From: Gammaproteobacteria bacterium
GTDB lineage: Bacteria; Pseudomonadota; Gammaproteobacteria; Xanthomonadales; Wenzhouxiangellaceae
Assembly (NCBI GenBank): GCA_021772975.1
Contig: JAJFKY010000001.1
Span: 124,001-188,000 of the forward strand
Direction of reading: 5' to 3'
DNA length: 64,000 nucleotides
The notes under the pieces are model-generated. The model was not told the DNA's origin. It made no database searches and saw only the letters and a program-made list of their open reading frames with translations. Made by a program: the position numbers and the translations under genes. Positions within the stretch are counted from its first letter, which is position 1. Each line of letters starts with the position of its first letter. This document shows positions 43,936 to 52,336 of this stretch, one piece after another.

Positions 43936-46900
43936 TTACCGCAAATACGCACCCATTCGCTCAGATCGAATTGCGGCCAATAGCAATAAGCCTGCCAATA
44001 GCATCAACATCCACTGGTTCAATGCCGGCACTTCAACCAGCAGACCTATACCGCGCAAATTCACCGTGGCCGGACTGTCCGCCGCATCACTGATAATATC
44101 GAACGAAGCAAGAAATTCACGGCTGGCGGTCGGCCGGAAAGTGACTTCCAGCTCACACTGCGCATCGGCTGCCAGCATGAAGGGCACCGCACCGCAGGTT
44201 CCCGGCAATACCGCGAAAGGTGTTAACGGATCAGTGACCTGGCTGATGGTGAGATCGCCGTCGCCGACGTTCATCAACACCAGAGCTACGCTGTCCGTCA
44301 CGCCCACCGTCACAATATCAAAATCAATATCGTTCAGATTCAGCACCAGTTGTGGCTGCACGCCGTTGCCGTTTAACGTGACGGTATCCGGGCTGTCGGG
44401 TGCATTGCTGATTAGATCAAAAGTGGCCATGACCGGTCCGGTGACGATCGGCATAAAGCTGATATCCAGATCACACTGCGCCGACGGCGCCAGTACGATT
44501 GGTAAGCCGCCGCAAGTACCCGTGTTGAGGGTATAAGGCGCCAGCGGATCGCTGATCGCACTGATGGTCAATTCGCCATCGCCGGTATTGGTCAGCGTCA
44601 CTGGCAGATTGGCCGTGGTATTGAGATTGACGTTGCCGAAATCCAGCGGATTCGGGCTCACACCCAAACCGGCCTGGGTGCCATTGCCTTGCAGGGTCAG
44701 TGTATCGGGCGCGGTCGGCGCGTCGCTGACAATGCTTAGATTCTGCATCGCCGGACCGGCCGTTGTCGGGTCAAAAGTGAAGCTCAGTGTGCAACTGACG
44801 CCTGGAACCAGGACAAATGGCGTGGCGGAGCAACTACCGCCGGCAGCGGTAAACGGCGCGGCGGCAGGGCTTATGGACATCACATTCAAATCCGCCGTGC
44901 CGGTATTGGTTAATGTGGTTGTCATCACACCGCTGGTAGTGGTGATCAGCTGATCACCGAAATCCACCGGATTAGGTATGACGCTGATGGCCGGCTGGAT
45001 GCCGTTGCCCTGCAGTACAAAATCATCCGGTGAATCGGCGGCATTGCTGGTTACCGTAAACATCTGCATGGCTGGGCCAGTGGCTGTCGGTGAGTAGTTA
45101 TAGCTGAGCGTGCAACTGGTGCCCGCGGTAAGTGTGAACGGCGCAGCCGCGCAACTGCCCCCGCTCAGAGCAAACGGTGCAACCGCCGCGGGAATGGCAG
45201 TGATATTCAGATCATCGTTACCGGTATTTTCCAGCAGCACGTCCATGCTGGCACTGCTGGCACCCACCAGCACATCGCCAAAGTCGGTGGTCAACGGGGT
45301 AATGGTCAGGTCAGGAATGCCGACGACTACCAGATCGGCGGTTGCAGGCTGCGCGAAGCTCAGCCCGGAAACAAACAGATCAGACGTGACATTGGTGAAC
45401 ACACCCGGTGTGCCGCCCGCTGGCGCCATCACGGTAACCATGATCGTGCAACTTCCGCCCGGCAGCAGATTACCGCCTGCAAGCGTCAGGAAACTGGTCC
45501 CTGACAACTGCGAGCCAGCACCACATACATCATTTGCGGGCAAGCCCACGGCCACCAGACCTGGGGACACTGCGCCCAGATCGTCACTGAAACTGATGCT
45601 AGCCAACGAGTTGCTGCTGTTGTTCTGAATGGTAAAACTGAGCGTGGTGGTGCTGCCGGTGACCAGCGGATTGGCGAATGCCTTGCTGAAGCCAACGGAC
45701 TGTATCAGCAGTGTGTCCGTGGCCGGATCACTATTGACCGGCAGCCCGCCCGCCATACCACTTGCCTGACTTGTCGTATTGACAAAGGAACCTGTTGGCG
45801 CACCCGCCGGCACCTGCAGAGTGACCGAAAACGTGCAGCTTGCTGCCGCAGCCAAATTGCCGCCGGTCAATGTCAACAGACTGGTACCCGATAGCAGCGA
45901 GCCCGCGCCACACACACCCATGGCGGGCAAGCCGACAGCGCTCAATCCGCTTAGCGCGGCATCCAGATCGTCGGTGAAGGTAATGCCGGTTACGCTCTGC
46001 GCGGTATCCTGATTGCTGAGTGTAAATTCCAGCGTCACGCTATCGCCCGGCGCTACCGGATCGTCCGTGAAAGTTTTGCTGAACAGCAGGATATTGGAAT
46101 TAACCACCAGAATGTCAGCAGCGGGTGGCAGGACGGCGACATTGCCATTTATCGTTGCGGTCAGATTACTGGTGACATTGTTGAAGCTGCCGTTCGCGGC
46201 ACCCGCCGGCACCTGCAGTGTTACTGAAAACGTACACGAAGTACCCGCCGTCAGATTACCGCCGGTAAAAATCAGAAAACTGGTGCCGGTGATTTGTGAG
46301 CCGACGCCACATGGATCCACGGGCAACGGCGCGATAGCCGTCAGGCCAGACAACACGCTGCTCAGGTTATCGGTAAAAAATATACCGGTTGCATCCGCCG
46401 TGCCGGAGGTGTTATCAAGGGTAAACTCCAGCGTCACCATGTCACCTGGTAATACCGGATCGTCGGTGAAAGCTTTGCTGAAGCTCAGACCCCCGATCAT
46501 CAGATCATCTCCGGCAGGCACACCTATAGTAGTCACGCCCAGCACCATGGCCGACAGGTTGGATGTTGTATTGGCAAACACGCCCGGTGTGGCACCGGCC
46601 GGTACCTGCAACGTGATGTTGAATGTACAACTGCTTCCGGGCGCCAAGCTGCCACCGGTAAAACTGATATTGGTCGTTCCCGAAATTTGCGAGCCGGTAC
46701 CGCAGACGTCATTCATCGGCAAACCAATAGCACTCAGGCCAGCCACCACTGCATTCAGGTCGTCGGTAAAACTGATGCCGGTGGCATCGCCGGGCGCGCC
46801 CTCTTCATGTTCTATGCTGAATTCCAGTGTCACCGTGTCACCGGGTAATACCGGATCGTCAGTGAAGGTTTTGCTTAAACGGGGTGCGGAAACCAGCGTC

Positions 46901-48567
46901 AAAGTATCGCTGGCGGTCTGACCTTGCGTGCTGCTGCCATTGACTGTGGCGCTGATAGCGCTGGTGATGTTGAGATAATCGCCTTCCGGGGTCCCAGCCG
47001 CGGAGCTCAGATCAACGACGAAAGTACAACTGGCGCCCGCCGCCAGATTGGCGCCATTGATCATCAAAATGTTTTGTCCTAAGGACATAAACGTGAATGC
47101 CAGCGAACCCGCACCGCAAAAACCATTGGCCGGCAACGATGTCACGCTGTGACCGGAAAGAAATGCCGACAGATTATCCTGGAAGCTGATATCGGTGGCC
47201 GCTGATGTGCTGCTGACATTGGTAATGGTAAATTCCATCGAAAACGGCTGACCGGCGCCCACCGGATTGCTCAAAAAGGTTTTGCTCAGCAACGGCGCAT
47301 CAGAAACAAACAGGGTATCGCTAGCCGGATTACCCGTCGCCGCACTACCGCCCACATCGCCGCTCACACTGCTGGTGATATTAGGGTATGCCCCAGCCAC
47401 AGTCCCAGCGGGAATCTGCACATTGACGCTGAACATACATTCGCCTTCCGGTGGCAGGCTGCCGCCCGTCAGCGTCAACACGCTACTGCCGGTGATCTGC
47501 GAGCCGGCACCACAAACATCACTCAGCGGCAAGCCGGTAACGGCCAGGCCGGACAAAGTGGCATCCAGATCGTCACTGAAGCTGATATTGGTGGCGGTAA
47601 AAATTCGATCCAGATTGGTCAGCTTAAAAGTCAGATCAAGGCTGCTGCCCGCCGGCAACGGGTCGCCATCAAACGCCTTTTGCAGAATGATTTCACCCCC
47701 CACCAGAACATCCAGCGTGTCACCAGCCAGGCCGCTGTTGACGGACGCAAACCCCGAGGTTGATTGCAGTGCGCCAGAAGTATTACCCAATGGCCCGGCA
47801 GCACCGGTGTCAACAGCAACAGTGACTGTACAGGTGGCTCCGGCCATCAGTGCCGCATCGCCCGGAAAAGCCGGTGCATAGGCAAAACTGCGGCTGTCCG
47901 GCAGTGCGGTCAGCACACCGCCAGTGCAGGTGGTGCTGGCGTTAGCAGGATCGGCCACCCGCATACCGGTAGGAAAGTTATCGGTGAATTGCAGGCCAAA
48001 CACATTGTTTGTATTGAGCGTATTATCAATGCTAAAGGTCAGGGTGCTGCGATCACCAAAATTCACACTGGACGGGCTGAAGCTTTTGCTGAAGCCTGGC
48101 CGGTCGGCCTCCACTGTCAGATCAGCCGCGGCCGTACCACTGTTGCCGGCACTGGACGTCAAATCCCCGGATACATTCATCGCTACGCCAACCACCGCGC
48201 TGGTCACATTAATACTGACGATGCAAAATGCGCCGGCGGATAACCGTCCGTTGCTGGCGGTAATGCTGCTGCCACCCACAGGGGCGGTAATCAGCATATT
48301 GACGCAATCGGTAAAAATGGCCGGCGCATTGGCAATGCTCATGCCTGCCGGCAGGTTGTCGACAAAAGCCAGATCAGTAATGGGATTTACCGGGTCACCA
48401 TTGGTGATGGTGAAGGTCAGCTTGCTGACGCTACCGGGTCCGATAGTGCTGGGGAAAAATGCCTTATCAAAGGATGGCTGTGCCAGCGCAGCAACAGTAA
48501 AGCCGCAGTAGAGAACCAGCGCGAACAGGATGCGATTGACGGACATGGACAGGGTGACTTTATTCAT
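43936..48567 (-). CDS. Giant surface protein: eight DUF11-like and four choice-of-anchor-D repeats, CTERM tail
   Basis: The start at 48567 (MNKVTLSMSVNRILFALVLYCGFTVAALA) gives a signal peptide and 1543 residues. Eight repeats of about 110 residues open with variants of FSKAFTDDPVLPGD and contain FTDDLNAVLSGL and CTFSVTLQVPAG, in the style of DUF11-type beta domains. Four shorter repeats then open with VDFGDQLI- or LDFGNVNL-type strands (choice-of-anchor D). The C-terminus (VPALNQWMLMLLAGLLLLAAIRSERMGAYLR) matches an IPTL/PEP-CTERM-like sorting signal. Probably an adhesin or S-layer-like stalk. The high repeat identity invites recombination. It is divergent from the 480-residue gene. Confidence 0.87.
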   Translation of the reverse strand: MNKVTLSMSVNRILFALVLYCGFTVAALAQPSFDKAFFPSTIGPGSVSKLTFTITNGDPVNPITDLAFVDNLPAGMSIANAPAIFTDCVNMLITAPVGGSSITASNGRLSAGAFCIVSINVTSAVVGVAMNVSGDLTSSAGNSGTAAADLTVEADRPGFSKSFSPSSVNFGDRSTLTFSIDNTLNTNNVFGLQFTDNFPTGMRVADPANASTTCTGGVLTALPDSRSFAYAPAFPGDAALMAGATCTVTVAVDTGAAGPLGNTSGALQSTSGFASVNSGLAGDTLDVLVGGEIILQKAFDGDPLPAGSSLDLTFKLTNLDRIFTATNISFSDDLDATLSGLAVTGLPLSDVCGAGSQITGSSVLTLTGGSLPPEGECMFSVNVQIPAGTVAGAYPNITSSVSGDVGGSAATGNPASDTLFVSDAPLLSKTFLSNPVGAGQPFSMEFTITNVSSTSAATDISFQDNLSAFLSGHSVTSLPANGFCGAGSLAFTFMSLGQNILMINGANLAAGASCTFVVDLSSAAGTPEGDYLNITSAISATVNGSSTQGQTASDTLTLVSAPRLSKTFTDDPVLPGDTVTLEFSIEHEEGAPGDATGISFTDDLNAVVAGLSAIGLPMNDVCGTGSQISGTTNISFTGGSLAPGSSCTFNITLQVPAGATPGVFANTTSNLSAMVLGVTTIGVPAGDDLMIGGLSFSKAFTDDPVLPGDMVTLEFTLDNTSGTADATGIFFTDNLSSVLSGLTAIAPLPVDPCGVGSQITGTSFLIFTGGNLTAGTSCTFSVTLQVPAGAANGSFNNVTSNLTATINGNVAVLPPAADILVVNSNILLFSKTFTDDPVAPGDSVTLEFTLSNQDTAQSVTGITFTDDLDAALSGLSAVGLPAMGVCGAGSLLSGTSLLTLTGGNLAAAASCTFSVTLQVPAGAPTGSFVNTTSQASGMAGGLPVNSDPATDTLLIQSVGFSKAFANPLVTGSTTTLSFTIQNNSSNSLASISFSDDLGAVSPGLVAVGLPANDVCGAGSQLSGTSFLTLAGGNLLPGGSCTIMVTVMAPAGGTPGVFTNVTSDLFVSGLSFAQPATADLVVVGIPDLTITPLTTDFGDVLVGASSASMDVLLENTGNDDLNITAIPAAVAPFALSGGSCAAAPFTLTAGTSCTLSYNYSPTATGPAMQMFTVTSNAADSPDDFVLQGNGIQPAISVIPNPVDFGDQLITTTSGVMTTTLTNTGTADLNVMSISPAAAPFTAAGGSCSATPFVLVPGVSCTLSFTFDPTTAGPAMQNLSIVSDAPTAPDTLTLQGNGTQAGLGVSPNPLDFGNVNLNTTANLPVTLTNTGDGELTISAISDPLAPYTLNTGTCGGLPIVLAPSAQCDLDISFMPIVTGPVMATFDLISNAPDSPDTVTLNGNGVQPQLVLNLNDIDFDIVTVGVTDSVALVLMNVGDGDLTISQVTDPLTPFAVLPGTCGAVPFMLAADAQCELEVTFRPTASREFLASFDIISDAADSPATVNLRGIGLLVEVPALNQWMLMLLAGLLLLAAIRSERMGAYLR

Positions 48568-48747
48568 AGCGGATGACGGCTCTCTGAACACCAGTTATTT
48601 TTTTCACCACTGCTGTGCAGCACCGGTGTTTGCAGCGCGCAGCATAGCTTATTCAAGGGTGTTCCTGCCAGCCGAAGCACTGTAAGGCATGCGCGACAGT
48701 TCGGATACAGGTATGATCACCGCAAAACCAAGTTGCTGGAGTTGGCT

Positions 48748-50190
48748 ATGCCCACGTTTTTCACCCTTAAAATGAATGATCGCTTTGCTTTTTTATTGCT
48801 GTGCGGCAGCTTGATGCTGGCGAGCTCCGCCTCCGCGGATGAGCTGGTCTATACCGTCCATTACGAAAATGGCGCCATTATTTTTGAGCGCACTAACTTT
48901 CGCTTGCCCGATCAGGGCACGCACATGATCGTTACAGGCCCGCAGGAATATGCTTTCGAGCAGACTTTCAGCAACGGTCAGATGCCCGAGTTCGATACCC
49001 GCGGACTCGCTATTGATGGTCAATACAATTACGAGTTGCGCTTGCTTTCGCCCACTCGCGAGCGCACCGGTAACGCCCTGCCCGCTGGCAACAACAAAAC
49101 CACATTACCGCGCCAGAGCGGCGTGTTTACCTTAACCGCGGGCGAGTTGGTATCGCCAGATAGGGATGAGACCGACGATGTCCGCGGTGGCAATGTCGTC
49201 CCCACCGACCAGATTGTACAGGGCAGCCTGTGTGTGGGTATTGATTGCGTTGCCAATGAATCTTTCGATCTCGATACCATCCGCGTCAAGGAAAACAACA
49301 CTCGCATGCGTTTTCAGGACACCAGCAACAGCGCCAGTTTTCCCAGCACCGACTGGCAGTTAACGGCCAATGATTCCACCAACGGCGGCAACAACCAGTT
49401 TTCGATTGATGACCTGGACAGTGGCCGTCAAATCCTGGTGGTTGAAGCCAGCGCGCCCAATGACGCCGTCTATGTAGACAGTTCAGGGCGGATCGGCCTG
49501 GGCACCAGCACACCGCTGACCGATCTGCACACGGTGAATGGCAATACCCCGGCATTCCGGCTGGATCAGGATGGTTCCGGTGGCTTCGCGGCGCAGATTT
49601 GGGACATGGGCGGCAACGAAACTGAATGGTTTGTGCGCAATACCACTGATTTTCAGCTGCCTCTGAGAATACGCCCGCAAGCGCCTAGCAACAGCCTGAC
49701 CATCGGCACCGACGGCAATGTCGGCCTGGGCACCTTTAGCCCGGCGGCTTCACTGCACCTGCAGGAAACCACGGTAGGTCCTGCCATTAAGCTGGATAAT
49801 ATCGGTGCCAGCAACCGCGAGTGGGATGCCGGCCTGCTGGACAGCCAGGGCGATTACAGCATTGATGATGCCGATACCGGTGTTACCGAACTGGTGATCA
49901 GTGCCGGTGGTGATGTCACTATTGCCGGGACGCTGATAACCACCCGCAACCCGAAACTGCCCGCGGTGGATATCAAGCAGGTGCCCTCGCTGGATCAGTT
50001 GTCTGCCTATATCGGCAGCAATCGCCAGTTACCTGGCTTTACTGACCAACAACCTGGCCGTGCTCACGATATGCTGGCCTTTCAAATGCAGTTATTGAAG
50101 CAGATTCAGGAACTGACCCTGTACACCATTGAACAACAGCGTCAGATTGATGCACTGACCCGCCGTCTGGAACAGAACGCCGACAGATAA
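48748..50190 (+). CDS. Secreted hypothetical protein with beta-rich repeats and C-terminal coiled coil
   Basis: The start at 48748 has GGAG 6 bp upstream (the tracked start is 48733); 480 residues. A signal peptide (FAFLLLCGSLMLASSASADE) precedes a beta-rich N-terminal domain. Repeats such as VDSSGRIGLGTSTPLTDLHTVNGNT and GTDGNVGLGTFSPAASLHLQE follow; these are typical of tail-fibre/peptidase-like surface proteins. The C-terminal 50 residues form a coiled coil (LKQIQELTLYTIEQQRQIDALTRRLEQN), probably for trimerisation. The product is likely exposed on the cell surface. The gene is divergent from the giant repeat protein and may share its promoter region. Confidence 0.8.
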   Translation: MPTFFTLKMNDRFAFLLLCGSLMLASSASADELVYTVHYENGAIIFERTNFRLPDQGTHMIVTGPQEYAFEQTFSNGQMPEFDTRGLAIDGQYNYELRLLSPTRERTGNALPAGNNKTTLPRQSGVFTLTAGELVSPDRDETDDVRGGNVVPTDQIVQGSLCVGIDCVANESFDLDTIRVKENNTRMRFQDTSNSASFPSTDWQLTANDSTNGGNNQFSIDDLDSGRQILVVEASAPNDAVYVDSSGRIGLGTSTPLTDLHTVNGNTPAFRLDQDGSGGFAAQIWDMGGNETEWFVRNTTDFQLPLRIRPQAPSNSLTIGTDGNVGLGTFSPAASLHLQETTVGPAIKLDNIGASNREWDAGLLDSQGDYSIDDADTGVTELVISAGGDVTIAGTLITTRNPKLPAVDIKQVPSLDQLSAYIGSNRQLPGFTDQQPGRAHDMLAFQMQLLKQIQELTLYTIEQQRQIDALTRRLEQNADR

Positions 50191-50203
50191 GCCTTCCCGC
50201 ACT

Positions 50204-50230
50204 GGCCGGTCAACAGCTGGTTGACCGGCC
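50204..50230. terminator. Terminator hairpin after the coiled-coil surface protein
   Basis: An 11-bp stem GGCCGGTCAAC/GTTGACCGGCC with a 5-nt loop lies 14 bp past the stop, followed by GGATTTATA. It is a plausible rho-independent terminator, although the T-tract is short. Confidence 0.55.
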
Positions 50231-50441
50231 GGATTTATACTTCAGATGGGGCATGAAACGAATATTTTCGTAGTTTATGACCTGAGGCGTCACCCCAAAA
50301 AAAACTTCCATCTCATTGGTTTTATGTGACTTCTGGCGTTTGTCTTGCCCTCAAAAACGGCGTAAGCTGTAATCAGAGTAGAGTATCTCGGCGCATCCCT
50401 ATGCGTTTTTTCACATAAAGTACTCACGGGAGCCAGATTGT

Positions 50442-51320
50442 ATGCGTGCAGCCAGCCATAAGTATCTTTTCTTATACCTTGTCATTGTCCTGACTTTGCT
50501 GATCACCGCCTGCCAGCAGGAGTCCAGCCCACCAGCTGCTGAACAAACCGCCACCAGCGAGCAGCCGGCTGTCAATACCGCTTCGGAAACACCGGAACCG
50601 GCCATCACCGAGCAGGCCTGCAGCATAACCATGGGTTTTGATCCGTGGGAACCGTACCACTTTGAAGCCGCCGACGGTGTTATCCGCGGGATTGATGTTG
50701 AGCTGGTAGAGGCCATGGCCGAAGCCAGTGGTTGCAGCGTCGACTTTGTGGAAGACCAGTGGATTAACCTGTTAGCTATGCTGAAGGATGGCGATATCGA
50801 TGTACTGGCCGGCGCCACCCCGATCGCCGAGCGTGAAAGCTATGCCTGGTTCTCGATCCCCTATCGCGCCGAACAATTCGAATTGTATGTTCCCACCGAC
50901 AGCGCGGCTTTGCCGGTGCGTGACTTTAGCGGCCTGCTGGAGCAGGACTTCCGACTCGGCCTGACCTATGGTTATTTTTATGGCGAGCCGATTGGCAGTG
51001 CTCAGAACAACGAGGGTTATGCTGATCAGTTTGTATATGCCTCAATTGCTGAAGTCAATTTCACCAACCTGGCTGATGGCCGTATTGATGGCTTTCTGGA
51101 AGATCCTTTTGTTACCGCCGCGATTATTCGTCGGCATGGCTGGCATGATCAGATTCGCGCCACCGGCATGATGATCACCAGTCAACCGGTCAGTCTGATG
51201 TTCAGCCGGGCGACCATTGCTGAAGGTCAGGTCAATCAGTTTAACGATGCCCTGCAAGCAATCGAACAGAACGGGAAAGATCAGGAAATATTCAAACGCT
51301 ATCTGGGTACTGATCAATAG
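50442..51320 (+). CDS. Extracellular solute-binding lipoprotein (amino-acid type, family 3)
   Basis: This 292-residue protein has a lipoprotein signal (LVIVLTLLITACQQE) and a Pro/Ser/Thr/Glu-rich linker, then a family 3 solute-binding core. DPWEPYHFEAADGVIRGIDVELVEAMAEASGCSVDFV is typical of amino-acid or related receptors, followed by DVLAGATPIAERESYAWFSIPY and the hinge segment LEQDFRLGLTYGYFYG. No permease or ATPase gene lies nearby, so it may be an orphan receptor or work with a remote transporter. Ligand unknown. It ends 11 bp before a strong bidirectional terminator. Confidence 0.88.
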   Translation: MRAASHKYLFLYLVIVLTLLITACQQESSPPAAEQTATSEQPAVNTASETPEPAITEQACSITMGFDPWEPYHFEAADGVIRGIDVELVEAMAEASGCSVDFVEDQWINLLAMLKDGDIDVLAGATPIAERESYAWFSIPYRAEQFELYVPTDSAALPVRDFSGLLEQDFRLGLTYGYFYGEPIGSAQNNEGYADQFVYASIAEVNFTNLADGRIDGFLEDPFVTAAIIRRHGWHDQIRATGMMITSQPVSLMFSRATIAEGQVNQFNDALQAIEQNGKDQEIFKRYLGTDQ

Positions 51321-51330
51321 CCTGGTTAAT

Positions 51331-51360
51331 AACCTGGTCCGGTGCGCACCGGACCAGGTT
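51331..51360. terminator. Perfect 30-bp palindrome between convergent genes (bidirectional terminator)
   Basis: Each arm reads AACCTGGTCCGGTGC and the palindrome has no mismatch. It sits between the stop of the solute-binding gene (plus) and the stop of a minus-strand membrane gene. A very stable hairpin would form on either strand; flanking T-rich stretches are short. Confidence 0.65.
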
Positions 51361-51365
51361 CTCAT

Positions 51366-51740
51366 TTATCCGCCTGGCCTGGCCGGGATAGCCCGCAGCG
51401 CACCGAAATAAATACCTGGAATCACGCAAGCCAGATAAATCAGCTTATACCATAAAGGCTCCAGACTATTATTCAGGTAGATATTCAAACCCATTACGGC
51501 GGTTATTGCAGCCAATAAGAGATATATTGGCAACAGCTTATTCAACTTGAACAGTTTAGTGAGAAAATGACCCAGCACTACTGAGGTGGCAGTAATGATG
51601 CTGATTTCCAGCGCCACCAAAAACCAGCCTGGCCCAAGTATGCGCTGGTAAAAAAACCATAGCACCAGGCCCATGTTGATCAATGCGGCCAACCCATAAC
51701 CCACTACCAGAACGGCCAGTGTAACGATCAATAATCGCAT
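51366..51740 (-). CDS. Hypothetical four-helix membrane protein
   Basis: The ATG at 51740 (MRLLIVTLAVLVVGYGLAAL) is preferred to the tracked TTG at 51767; 124 residues. Four hydrophobic helices are seen (LLIVTLAVLVVGYGLAALINMGLVLWFF, GWFLVALEISIITATSVVLGHFL, LLPIYLLLAAITAVMGLNIYL, LWYKLIYLACVIPGIYFGAL). The family is not recognised with certainty. It ends 6 bp from the bidirectional terminator. Upstream on the same strand lies a membrane-anchored LuxR-type regulator, which could control it (inference). Confidence 0.7.
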   Translation of the reverse strand: MRLLIVTLAVLVVGYGLAALINMGLVLWFFYQRILGPGWFLVALEISIITATSVVLGHFLTKLFKLNKLLPIYLLLAAITAVMGLNIYLNNSLEPLWYKLIYLACVIPGIYFGALRAIPARPGG

Positions 51741-51846
51741 CTGAATACCACGCTTTAGCTCAACCAATACTTACCCAAAAAGCATAAGCCATCAGCGCAC
51801 GATCACAATGGTACTAAAGTATCTTTTCAAGCGATCGACTTTGGTA

Positions 51847-52263
51847 TCAGTCAATCAACCCCGCTGCCCGGGCAATTTTGACCGCTTGCGTACGCCGCTG
51901 CGCGCCTAGTTTTACGAATAAATCAGAAACGTGTTTTTTGACCGTACTTTCAGCAATAAACAGGCGTTCACCGATTTGCCTATTGGATAAACCCTCGGCA
52001 AGCAAAGCCAGCACATCCGCCTGCCGGGGGTTTAACTGGGCCTGCGCCGCTGATCGAATTTTAATCCGCTGCGCCCGCCTGGAAAAATAACGCCCACCCA
52101 CAATCAGTGCTGTCAGCAGCACACTAAATACCAATATGACCACCAGCCATTCGACCCACACACCCGGACTCAGGGTGGATGCCCGGATCACTGTAACCAG
52201 CAAAACGCTAAGCAATAATAACGCTATCGCCAGTAGCAAATATCGGGTTTTATGCACTTGCAT
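51847..52263 (-). CDS. Membrane-anchored LuxR-type HTH regulator
   Basis: This 138-residue protein has two N-terminal transmembrane helices (YLLLAIALLLLSVLLVTVI and WVEWLVVILVFSVLLTALIVGG), then a cytoplasmic LuxR/GerE DNA-binding domain (LNPRQADVLALLAEGLSNRQIGERLFIAESTVKKHVSDLFVKLGAQRRTQAV). It lacks a receiver domain, so it is a one-component regulator tethered in the membrane; the short loop between the helices could sense an envelope signal. It lies 73 bp downstream of the carboxypeptidase gene on the same strand. Confidence 0.9.
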   Translation of the reverse strand: MQVHKTRYLLLAIALLLLSVLLVTVIRASTLSPGVWVEWLVVILVFSVLLTALIVGGRYFSRRAQRIKIRSAAQAQLNPRQADVLALLAEGLSNRQIGERLFIAESTVKKHVSDLFVKLGAQRRTQAVKIARAAGLID

Positions 52264-52336
52264 GTCGGCTTAGACCTATTGGCCGATGCAACCGCAGTCA
52301 GCACTATCGATGTCAGCTTGATGAATCGCCACCCGC

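Noticed and set aside
46013-46921. 302-residue plus-strand ORF
   Set aside because: It lies wholly opposite the giant repeat gene. Its repeats mirror that gene's repeats, and it has no start signal or recognisable domain.
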